Positions 1 to 8,608 of a DNA stretch of 35,000 nucleotides are shown in pieces. Position 1 is the stretch's first letter. Every line of letters begins with the position of its first letter. Location of the stretch: positions 5,001-40,000 of the forward strand of contig CAUJGJ010000425.1 of assembly GCA_963170055.1 (NCBI GenBank), read 5' to 3'. The position numbers were made by a program, and so were the translations under genes. The notes below the pieces were generated by a model that made no database searches, was not told the DNA's origin, and was given only the letters and a program-made list of their open reading frames with translations. Origin of the DNA: Halisarca cf. caerulea. Lineage: Eukaryota > Porifera > Demospongiae > Chondrillida > Halisarcidae.

Positions 1-2
1 GC

Positions 3-359
3 AAGTCAGCTATCTGCAATGTACCTCAACTTTATAATACTGAAAATGGCTGGAAATGGTATGAGTGGGATCAGTTTCTTGAACAGTACTTCAAACCTAT
101 TCCAGGTATCAGGAAATTTCGACACTTTCGTTTCTCCTCGGAATTTCCAGGAAGTGTATTTGTGAAGCAGATGAGTAATGGACCAGAACAGCAAATTGAC
201 ATCCTTCGTTGTCCTTCAGATGAAATTCCAGCCAATTATCCACCAATTGTCCACCCTGCTGGCTTAACCAAGGAAAGGCAGCTTTATCTTTACAACAAAA
301 TCCGTCCGTTTATCAGAGATCCTTCTTGTAAAGATCTCACCTGTCCATCGCCTAACTGA
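3..359 (+). CDS. C-terminal end of an unrecognised multicopy-type gene (5' end outside window)
   Basis: The frame is open from base 3 to a TGA at 357-359 (about 118 residues), so the start and any upstream exons lie outside the window. The segment is rich in aromatic and charged residues. It contains WKWYEWDQFLEQYFKPIPGI, then KFRHFRFSS and a C-terminal block GLTKERQLYLYNKIRPFI, and ends in CPSPN. It has no transmembrane segment. I have the impression of a repetitive, transposon-associated protein family of invertebrates with a WxxWD...GIKKxHHFRF-type C-terminus, but I cannot name its function. An AATAAA lies about 95 nt after the stop, which fits a real 3' end. The frame is undisturbed, so the copy may be intact or young. 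An alternative is a last exon retained in a dead mobile element. Confidence 0.5.
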   Translation, partial: KSAICNVPQLYNTENGWKWYEWDQFLEQYFKPIPGIRKFRHFRFSSEFPGSVFVKQMSNGPEQQIDILRCPSDEIPANYPPIVHPAGLTKERQLYLYNKIRPFIRDPSCKDLTCPSPN

Positions 360-453
360 TTATTCTCACATATATTCATATTGCTACAGTATATCTATTA
401 ATTTTGTATTACAGTAGTTGCAGTTTACAGGGCATTGCAGTAATTATTACTAA

Positions 454-459
454 AATAAA
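454..459 (+). other. Polyadenylation signal AATAAA for the 3-359 exon
   Basis: A canonical AATAAA lies about 95 nt after the TGA at 357-359, in AT-rich sequence. Its role is inferred from position only. Confidence 0.4.
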
Positions 460-852
460 ATTTGTATATTATATGTGTTAGATATTTACACCCGTATTGT
501 ATCTGTAGTCACACCCACATTTATCAGGCCACACCCCCTTTTTCACTATCCTCCCATTAACATATAGCTATTTCTTGTAATGTCAAAGGTATTGATACTA
601 GATTCATTTGTATTTCTATGATACTTTGTGCAATGTATGGCTAAACTATTTTGTTTACTTTATAAATAGTGATTTCCCGCTAATTTACATTTTTGATATA
701 TTGCAACATGTTGGCCTGTAACTCATCACCTGAAGTAGATATGCAATTGAAACTTTCTATACTCCATACCATGGGTTTACACTAGAGTTTCATGCAAAAA
801 AGGGCATTTTGAGAAAATAAGGCAGAAGGGTGGTTTTTGCTTGACAGGGCTC

Positions 853-866
853 ATATATATATAAAT

Positions 867-961
<95 letters not shown>
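853..961. repeat. (AT)n microsatellite, about 109 bp
   Basis: This is an almost pure alternating AT tract with a few interruptions near its left end. It lies between the 3-359 exon and the galectin 1 promoter. The open frames across it (Tyr-Ile repeats) are low-complexity artefacts. The rest of 360-1030 is AT-rich sequence in which I see no gene. Confidence 0.95.
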
Positions 962-964
<3 letters not shown>

Positions 965-1134
965 AACATTTTGTTTTGCAGCTGCATGAGCCTAATTGAG
1001 TTGATGTTCAGGAGACAATTAATACATGGTGTTGTGGGTACTTAGCTACTTAGCACCATTCATGCTGTGACAAAATTTTGGAATTACCATGCAAAACCGG
1101 ATAATACCAGATAAAACTGGACCAATTTCCTCTG

Positions 1135-1163
1135 TATGGCCATGTAGAACAGTTCTATAAAAG
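1135..1163 (+). promoter_or_regulatory. Core promoter of galectin gene 1 (TATA box at 1156-1163)
   Basis: TATAAAAG at 1156-1163 is preceded by TATGGCCATGTA starting at 1135. The same two blocks, with similar spacing, lie upstream of galectin gene 2 (17853-17882). A further shared block, CTTAGCACCATT, lies upstream of both. Conservation between paralogues, together with the downstream conserved splice donor, supports a real promoter. Transcription would be expected to start about 30 bp downstream, near 1190 (inference). Confidence 0.65.
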
Positions 1164-1189
1164 AAGTGTGCACACATGCATCTAGCCAT

Positions 1190-1269
1190 GCAGTAATTGC
1201 AAGGTGATCTATTATTTACAATCAAACTCTGAAATATTGCATTTAGAGGTACTTTGGTGGTTTCAGAAA
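1190..1269 (+). other. Non-coding first exon of galectin gene 1 (start approximate)
   Basis: The exon ends with GGTGGTTTCAGAAA immediately before the donor GTAAGT at 1270-1275. The same exon end and donor occur in galectin gene 2 (17971-17989). The left edge is only an estimate from the TATA box. The exon has no obvious coding capacity joined to the galectin frame. Confidence 0.55.
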
Positions 1270-2269
1270 GTAAGTGACCTTTCTCGTGATCGACATTGAT
1301 GTGTAACAGCTTTGTCTAATCACTCCAAGTTAGAAATAGACTACTGACATGTGTAATAAGGTAACAAGGCTTAGCATAGTACTTATTCACAGTAACTTTA
1401 CAATCTTTACTAAGTCTAGCATTATTACATTGTCTTTTGTTCTTTGTGTGGGATAATGAAAAGCTATACTTTATAGATTTTAAGAAGAAAATTATGTAGA
1501 AAGCGTTACAGTGAAATCTCTGAATATATGGGGCTTAAATTGTATTCTTTTGTAAGGAATTTGTCTCCTTTATGAGATTTGATAAGTATTGGAACTGTAA
1601 GGAGACAGCATTTTTGACTGCAAACTGTGTCCTTTGCAGAGAGTGTCTTTTCTTGGATCTCCCATGCAATCACATAGATTTCACTGGATACTTTCTGCAC
1701 TGAACCAATATACATGCCATGGATTATTCCCTATAGTCAATTTCTCTCACAATAATACCTTTGTACATGCATGAATCAGATGTGTATCCCAAGCCAGATA
1801 TATACAATATTCTTAAGTGTGTCCATATCATTGTCTATTTGCCACTTTGCATTGCATGGCCAGCACTCTTTGCTCAGAACATTGGCATCCCTATTATAAT
1901 ATCAAATGTTCTTTCATACTCCATACAATGGCAGATGGCAATATAACTGTAATAAGTACTAGTTACCACACAGATTCCGGGAGTAACATGTATTATGCTG
2001 AAGCAATCACTAACTATACTCACCTGAGGGCATGCATGTAGCATCCTAGGGTAAATTCAGTATATAGTAGTTAACACGTGGCTTCTTAGGAAGCAACATG
2101 GTTATAATTTCTCATTGCCGGAACATGTCATTTGAGTTTGAAAAACTAATGGACCGCCTATGCAGCTAAAACATATACATTGCTCACAGTACACACCAGA
2201 ATAGCTCCATATTTTGATACTATTAGGCAAGTTACAATAATTATTAGCCTTTTTTGCTTATTGTAACAG
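1270..2269 (+). other. 5' UTR intron of galectin gene 1 (about 1.0 kb)
   Basis: The donor is GTAAGT at 1270. The acceptor is a T-rich tract ending in TTGTAACAG at 2269. Exon 2 then begins CAGAATAAGG, 16 nt before the ATG. The paralogue has the same arrangement, with a 0.63-kb intron. The short open frames inside (for example 1506-1715 and 1761-2041) look like chance. Confidence 0.6.
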
Positions 2270-2285
2270 CAGAATAAGGAAAACC

Positions 2286-2783
2286 ATGTCATTTATAACC
2301 GTTTTAACTCTACTTGTGGCCCTTGCTGGGATGCACTTGTCAGATGCAGCTGGTGATTACATCGAAACAGAATTCTTTAAAGTGGGAATGTCAGCTAAGG
2401 CCATCTACACTGCTCCTGGTGATCAGGCTACTACCATCAACTTGGAAGATGTCAATGGAGGTGTAGTACTCCACATGAACTACAGGTTTCATTGGGGTGG
2501 AAACCCCAGCACAGGAAAACCTTGGGAGGACATATTGATCCTCAACACGAAGCCATCCAATGGAGGTTGGGGCGCTGAACAGCATGTCAATGACTTCTAC
2601 TTCACTCCAGGAACCAAGATGATGATCTGTGCCAAAGCAGAAGAGGGACACTTTGCTATCTCTGTCAATGGAAAACAGGTTGCAACATACGATCATAGAC
2701 TCCCAGTGGATTCTGTGAAAAGAATAAAGTTTAGTACGAGTGGAGATTCAGTTCTGGAACTCTTGGCTGTGGCTTTTAACTAG
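2286..2783 (+). CDS. Galectin 1, predicted secreted beta-galactoside-binding lectin
   Basis: A 165-residue single-domain galectin. Residues 1 to about 21 form a hydrophobic signal-peptide-like leader (MSFITVLTLLVALAG...SDAA), which is unusual because most animal galectins leave the cell without one. The carbohydrate-recognition domain fills the rest. The galectin signature is readable as HMNYRF (H-x-N/x-x-R), then ILN, then WGAEQH (W-G-x-E), in the spacing typical of the family; the last position is His instead of the common Arg. The start is the first ATG after the conserved splice acceptor and agrees with the paralogue. The protein is about 85% identical by eye to galectin 2 (18627-19124). 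Known demosponge galectins bind beta-galactosides and bridge aggregation factor or cell-surface glycans; that role here is inference. The coding sequence has no introns, and an ATTAAA variant poly(A) signal may lie near 2908. Confidence 0.92.
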   Translation: MSFITVLTLLVALAGMHLSDAAGDYIETEFFKVGMSAKAIYTAPGDQATTINLEDVNGGVVLHMNYRFHWGGNPSTGKPWEDILILNTKPSNGGWGAEQHVNDFYFTPGTKMMICAKAEEGHFAISVNGKQVATYDHRLPVDSVKRIKFSTSGDSVLELLAVAFN

Positions 2784-4199
2784 TTTAAGCTGGATATCAT
2801 TGGGAAATTGGATTGATTATACTCTAATAGTTGACAACTGCTTTGTAAAACAGTTGCTATAATAGGTAATATAAGAAGAACTACTATATTACTGGGCTTA
2901 TTTCATATTAAACTATATAAACTTATCTAAAATTATTAACCTAATAATTATCTACGCTGCAATCTGTAAAGATTTATTGAAACCCTGAAAGATTTGATTC
3001 ACAACTTTAGTCCTGTATGAGGCTTGATTTATGTAACCTAAAACTTCCCATACCAGTTATAAATACATTGAATAATTATGTTACTATACTACATTATCCA
3101 GGTTGATTAGCAGGAATCTAGCTCTTCTTACTAGGGGGAAATGCAGGCATCTTAAGGATATCAATATTTGCAAATATTGCATGTAGTGGCATTCAGAAGA
3201 GTTGCAAGAGAGGCCTAGTGTCCCCTCCTCTCCGCTATTATTTCAACATATAGGGGGGAATGCAAATAGTCCCCTTTTACAACTCTTTTCAATACCACCA
3301 CAGTAATTTTGTTAATATAGGGTGCAAAGAACATGGTACAAGGTTATAATTATAAGATTGGTGCATGATTGTGCAAAGACAAGCAGAAAGCATCATACAA
3401 AAGTATTCTTGAAAATAAGTGTAAGTTGTAAAACGGACACAGGGTTAGGCAAGCAAAGGGAGAAAGGGGAGGACAGTCATAGCAGGCCAGACTAGTATGT
3501 GCACATTATAGCTCCAAAGGCTTTTTTATAGGTTGTCCAGGCAAGACACCCTCTTAATGCAGGTCCCAGGTGAAGCAATACTAACCTGCTCATAATAGCA
3601 CTTAAGATCTATAAAAATTAAATTAAATATATATGGATTTGCCAAAGGAGGGATAAACTCAGAACAAGTCACACCAAGCCATTCAGTGAAATTTATCTTA
3701 TTGATCATGCATATTCTTTACAAACAGGTTATTTTTTATACCCTTCAATTATTTTTTAAGGACTTGCCACAATGTCTGGACTTTTCACTGTTTTCATAAC
3801 ATTCTCAGGAAATCTTATTGATCATGCATATTCTTTACACTCAGGTAAGAGTGTAATTCATGAACACTTTTACGAAGAAAGAAAATAAGAAGGCTTAGCA
3901 GCATTGGCGCTGCACATTCATTTGTCCTAAGTACAAATAAGTGCAATCTCTTCAGATGCATACATACGTCAAATGGTGAACTCGTGACTCATTAGAACAC
4001 TTCACTAAATGGTCATTCAGCTTACTCAACCAAAAGCTTACAGACGACAATAAGTTCTCATGCAGTGCCAGCACTAATATAACCATGACAACTAACACTT
4101 GTGTAGGTAAAACAGACACAGGCCGCATAGTTAATTGTTTACAATAATTTTAGGCAATTACTTCATATCTCCCTTCTATAATATGAGAAACGAAATGTT
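2784..4199. other. Gene-free stretch with small repeats
   Basis: I see no gene here. It holds an imperfect foldback at 3186-3298 (listed separately). It also holds a 28-bp direct repeat (ATCTTATTGATCATGCATAT...) at 3694-3722 and 3812-3839. The minus-strand ORF 3526-3708 has no recognisable features. Confidence 0.6.
3186..3298. repeat. Small imperfect foldback repeat
   Basis: The left arm GTGGCATTCAGAAGAGTTGC (from 3186) matches the reverse complement of the right arm ending AATACCAC at 3298, with a few mismatches. The interior carries two G-rich runs. It resembles a minute MITE or hairpin repeat; I found no clear target-site duplication. Confidence 0.45.
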
Positions 4200-4641
4200 C
4201 TGGGCTACGGGAGATACTTGTGTACCTGTTTCACTCCTGGACATTATCCTGATGACAGTGTGGTCTGGTATGTCCGGGAGCTAGGTTATGTTTTAGTGAC
4301 TGTAACCAAATTCCCTTAATTTTGTGGGTTTCATGCATGCGCTTTATGAAATGTATCTTCCTCTCCATCAGTAGTTCTGCTGGTGAAAATCCACACCAGG
4401 GATTGGGGTAGCACAGTATAGGCAAAGTGGGCTAAAAACTTAAAGGTATCATTTGACTTTTGTAGCAGGTTCTTCACTGTTTGTATGACCCATTCTGCTT
4501 AAGCTTGTTTCTTGCTGGAAGTGAAATGAGGGCTACTCATAAGAGCTGCATGGAACTCAAAGATACAAGCAAATTCGGCAAACTCTTGCAAACTTAATTG
4601 GAATCCATTGTCTGCTTCAACAATCTCTGGTATCTCAATTT
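4200..4641 (-). pseudogene. Ty3/gypsy-type integrase fragment, broken
   Basis: Read right to left, the segment begins with EADNGFQLSLQEFAEFA, corresponding to the SDNGPQF block that carries the second catalytic Asp of DDE integrases. It continues with SSPHFTSS and then AEWVIQTVKNLLQKS, equivalent to the block with the catalytic Glu. Last comes CGFSPAELLMERKI, which corresponds to the conserved SPAELLMGR block after the catalytic core. An in-frame TAA interrupts the QA-AE junction, and a frameshift separates the VKNLLQKS part from the SPAELLM part (near 4410-4425). Only the second half of an integrase core plus some C-terminal sequence is present; I see no RT, protease, Gag or LTR nearby. It is an old, non-functional remnant. 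Confidence 0.7.
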
Positions 4642-6276
4642 AACACCAATGATATGCTTTTGGTGGTAGTTATTATGCGTTTCTTGATCTCAGGAACGCA
4701 GGAGAAATACAGTGCAGTTCACATAATTCAAATCCGCTCAATTCAAATTTTTACTTTATGTAAATAAAACGTTAACCTGGGAGAAAACATTACGTTTAAC
4801 GTGGTTATAGTATTATACCTACGCTAGCTTATAGTTAAAGCTTTGAATGTTAAAAACAGAATTTTAGAGTGTAGTCTCGTCTTTACATGCAGAAGTCCTC
4901 TCTTCTTATTGTGAGTATTCGCCACTGTGATGGTACTTTTATGGTTAGTTCAATTTTATTACAACTAAGGACTTTTATCCATGTTATGCTGATACCACAG
5001 TTACAATTAATGAGTCGCAAAATGATTCAAGTGCTACTGTATACTAGGCTGTAAATTATTTTAGATTTAAATTATTTTTCAAGGAAACAGGGAAAACTAC
5101 ATGGGGGTGGGTTCAATGGTCCCCACTTGCTGTTCTTGAAGTACTGCATGCATGCTCACCACACCACTGAGTATCTACAACTAACAATGGGCACTTGTGT
5201 GAGCTCTATCTAAACTGTATTATAGCTTTTTGATCTAATCAGAGATCAGTACATCAGTATCATTATCATTAATTTTCAGGTGATCCACTTAGCCAGTACT
5301 TTGCAAGGATTCCAGAAATGAACACTAAATGCAAAATTTATATAAAATGATGGTATGAGGTGAATGGGTAGTATGCACGACCATTACAGGAATAGTACTA
5401 AGTTGACTCAAGATGAGAATAAACTGAAATTATTAAATAGGTGCACCATAATGTTGTATATATAGGAATGCCAGCATATATGAGAAGGTGCACACAATGT
5501 AAGGCTATACTGTAAGAAATAAGTGAGAATCTGATGACATGAAGACGTTAAATGATTACATGGTATTGTGATTGTCTGTAATTTTATAAATGCCTGCTCT
5601 ACGATTTTTTTAAATGAACCCATGCCCTACCCTGGAAAGGGCCTCCTTCCTCCCTAAAATACCCATTGGCAATTAATTAATGATCACGAAAATCCAGCTA
5701 GGGCAAACCAACCCAGCCCAGCCTAGTTATATAGTTCGGAAAGGAGGTCCGTAGTTGAGGTAATGTTGAAATAGTTCTATAGGGCAGCCAAATCATGCAT
5801 GCAGTTGTTTACACTCATAGGTCTATACACTGAGGAGGATCTAAGACCTCCTTCCCATGCAGACTAAACTAAGCTGGGTTAGGTAAGGTTGCAACATAGA
5901 CATTCATGATCATTGGCTCTGTTAGGGAGCTAGAAAGGGGGTAGTTTCATGTTGGCAATGCATTTTCCTATGCATAGAGGGTTGAATCTAGAAAATGAAC
6001 TAATAGTAGTAGTGAAACTTCTATTGAACGACACCTCCCAAATGCAGAAACCTCGTTTTATTTAATAGGACACCTTTGCTTTGAAGTCCCTCACATTGAT
6101 ATGCACACAGTTGAATTCTTTGAAATGAGGACACCAGCATACTAGAGAGGTTTTACAGTATACCCATCTAAGAAAAACTTAAGTAACAGTTTCAATTGTA
6201 TTAGCAATGCTTTACATATAGTGTATTTGACACTTCATTGCTATTAATGCATGGTACTTCCTAATATAGCTGTTGG
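4642..6276. other. Gene-free stretch
   Basis: AT-rich sequence without recognisable coding regions. It contains an imperfect inverted repeat at 5704-5893, listed separately. The ORF 5408-5623 (-) has no family features. Confidence 0.55.
5704..5893. repeat. Imperfect inverted repeat of about 190 bp
   Basis: The left arm (CAAACC..CCCAGCCCAGCCTAGTT, then GGAAAGGAGGTC) pairs imperfectly with the right arm (GACCTCCTTCCC, then AACTAAGCTGGGTTAGGTAAGGTTG). The order of the blocks is mirrored, as expected for a foldback. Mismatches and gaps are frequent, so it may be an old MITE or may be fortuitous. Confidence 0.35.
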
Positions 6277-6440
6277 TGCATGGGTCGGCACCTGGAACTA
6301 GGAGCCGGCTATGTACCCACATACACCACTGACACCTTCTGTGCATTACTTGAGGTAGTAAACAGCTTCACAAGAGGAGTGTGGGCAAAGTCAAACCATT
6401 TGCACTTCCATGCAAGGTCACTCACTCTAACCGCCATCAC
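6277..6440 (-). repeat. Dispersed repeat family, copy C (inverted)
   Basis: The reverse complement matches the second repeat unit at 15909-16175 over most of its length (GGTTAGAGTGA..., TTTGACTTTGCCC, GAAGCTGTTTACTACCTCAA, CACAGAAGGTGTCA, GTGGGTACA). In the same frame as the other copies it reads FDFA...KLFTTSSN.QKVS...VGT. The protein or element from which it derives is not recognised. Confidence 0.7.
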
Positions 6441-8136
6441 ATATCTTGTATATACAAACACTGGCAGACACATACCAAACATTCTTAATTTTTTATCTTC
6501 TTGCATGAAGCAATTCACAAGTTTTCTTATTACTCACAACTGTCATTGCTTAATTACAAATTTTGAACTTAAAATTATTACATAATGAAATCAAATGGTA
6601 ATAGTACTAAAAACACCAATGAGGATCATTGATCCATTGCTTTCTTATCATTATTGGGCCACAACTGCCAACAAGCATCAGTGCAAATAAAGAATTTCCC
6701 CCATTGTTGTACTTTTCAAGTTTATGATAGTGTATAACGGAAAGTTGCCCACTGCATGGGCTGTGTGTGGCCATGTGCACAGATGCCTCTGTTAGTGGAA
6801 CATGCAAAGATACATGGCATGCACTTTCCAGGCGCTAATTTAGTCACTGGGGGTTTGGGGCTGAGATTTGGCATGGAACAACTGTTTTGAAGCTTATAAA
6901 GTAATGATTCAACAAGTATAACGGCTGTGTGCTGTTTTATAAATCGACTACATGCATGTGCTTTCGCTGTTCGCCTCATGGGCAGCAGCTATGTGCATTG
7001 GGTAATCGTCATTGCATGTGCTTGAAATGTTGCTGTTTCCTTGGTTTACAGCTGTTAGACTGCACATGCAAACTGGGAAATGTAATAATCTATGGAAAAT
7101 AGGCACCTTTGTTCATGCCTTTGTGTGTGTCTTATCATCAGCAGCCAAACATAAACAAGGCCTCAATCACCCACTTAATCCTATATACTGTTATATAAAA
7201 GCCTAGGGTCCACTGAACATATGAAACAGGCTTAGAAAGAGCAAAAAGCACTACAGGACACTGTCCTATACAAACGTTCTGCTCTACAAGTTAAAGAAAA
7301 TTATTTAGTCTGGACCCATGCATGGAAACTTTGTTGGCTTAGTGTACAACACCCATGCATTTTTTGCCGCTGCATGACTGAATGACACCTATATACAATA
7401 TCTAACCTAACATACTATTAGACATGATACCCATACATCAATGTCACTGAGGGGCTCACTCAGTCTCACCCTAATTATATAGATTATTATGCAGATGGTT
7501 ATCAGTGTGGGGCAAGCAAGAGGTGCTGGTATAAGCTTGAAGAGGATCGATAAGTAGCCCATTGCTCATGATAGGACAGCAATGATGATGGCTGCTCCTC
7601 TAGGCTTTGGGTGGTTGTGTACACGTAATGTGTGCAAGGAGCACAGACATGCATTAGAAACTTAGAACTCATTGAATGTCAAGTGTAGCTGCGCGATACA
7701 AAGTAAAAATAATGATATTGGGTGAATATATACATATGTCCTTGTTATTCGTATGGTCAGCGGCAGCCCAGTACATGGCTAGTTGATGCTGTGTTCATTC
7801 AATTATTGTTTCCTCAGATTACACCTGTACCACCAAAATTGTGCAACACAGGAATCTAGGGTAAGTGGTGTCTTGTTCCTGCATATGGCTATGCCGCTTA
7901 CTTTAATTCGTAGTTGGCAGCCACAAGTGTGTAATCAAGGTGTAGTAGTGCTATGGCATGACAAACACACCCTCCATCACCCATTCAGGACACACTGAGT
8001 ATTATTAATCGAAGACAATAATGAGATACAAAAACCCAGCAAAGAGTTATTACATAAAACTACACTATCACAGTATGTTTTTCTGAATGATGGCTAAGAC
8101 ACAGTGTTACGAGGATCCTTCTAGCAGCTCTGGAGC
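6441..8136. other. Gene-free stretch
   Basis: I see no supported gene. Minus-strand ORFs at 6607-6807 and 6722-6979 extend upstream of repeat copy C and could belong to the same decayed source, but they show no recognisable motif. A TATATAAAAG-like string near 7190 is not followed by any gene. Confidence 0.5.
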
Positions 8137-8349
8137 TGTATTGGGGTATTCCTGAGGGCCTGGCAAGGCAGATAGAAACTAGGGTAATGACCATTGGCCT
8201 AGGATACTAGAGTGCATGGTGTTCAAAAATGCATAGCAATTGACTTGTTCATTCGTCAATTGCTGTGCATTCTTGAACGCCATGCATTCTTGTATCCTAG
8301 GCCAATGGTCACATACCCCTTGCCAGGCCCTCAGGAATACCCCAATACA
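8137..8349. repeat. 213-bp long imperfect palindrome (foldback element)
   Basis: The left arm starts TGTATTGGGGTATTCCTGAG at 8137. The right arm is its reverse complement and ends at 8349. Arms of about 100 nt are nearly identical, including GACCATTGGCCTAGGATAC and GCAATTGAC. The loop is about 10 nt (8245-8254). The main difference is a roughly 13-nt insertion in the left arm near 8175-8190. It lies about 260 bp upstream of the YR retrotransposon gag start. It resembles a hairpin-type MITE or foldback element. I found no second copy in the window and no clear target duplication. Confidence 0.9.
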
Positions 8350-8608
8350 ACAATGAAATTATATGGAATTTAGACAATGTTTAAATGGAGTTAATGGCCA
8401 CAACGGCCCACAATGCAGTTCAACGGCTTATTACGTAATGCATATTATAATGTCTGCCAAGTTCGCAGTACGATCTAATTCGTCGCTGAACTCGAATGGG
8501 TAAGGTACAATCCTAGTTACAGCGTCCCTAACGACGAATTGCCATTCTCAGTCTCGCGTGTCGAATTGTAAGCAGTCTGTCCTGTTGTTCCTCTCTTTCC
8601 GTCGCGAT

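Noticed and set aside
777..987. Tyr-Ile repeat ORFs
   Set aside because: Artefact of the (AT)n microsatellite.
7185..7260. TATATAAAAG string as a promoter
   Set aside because: No downstream exon or coding frame is recognisable, and such strings are common in AT-rich DNA.
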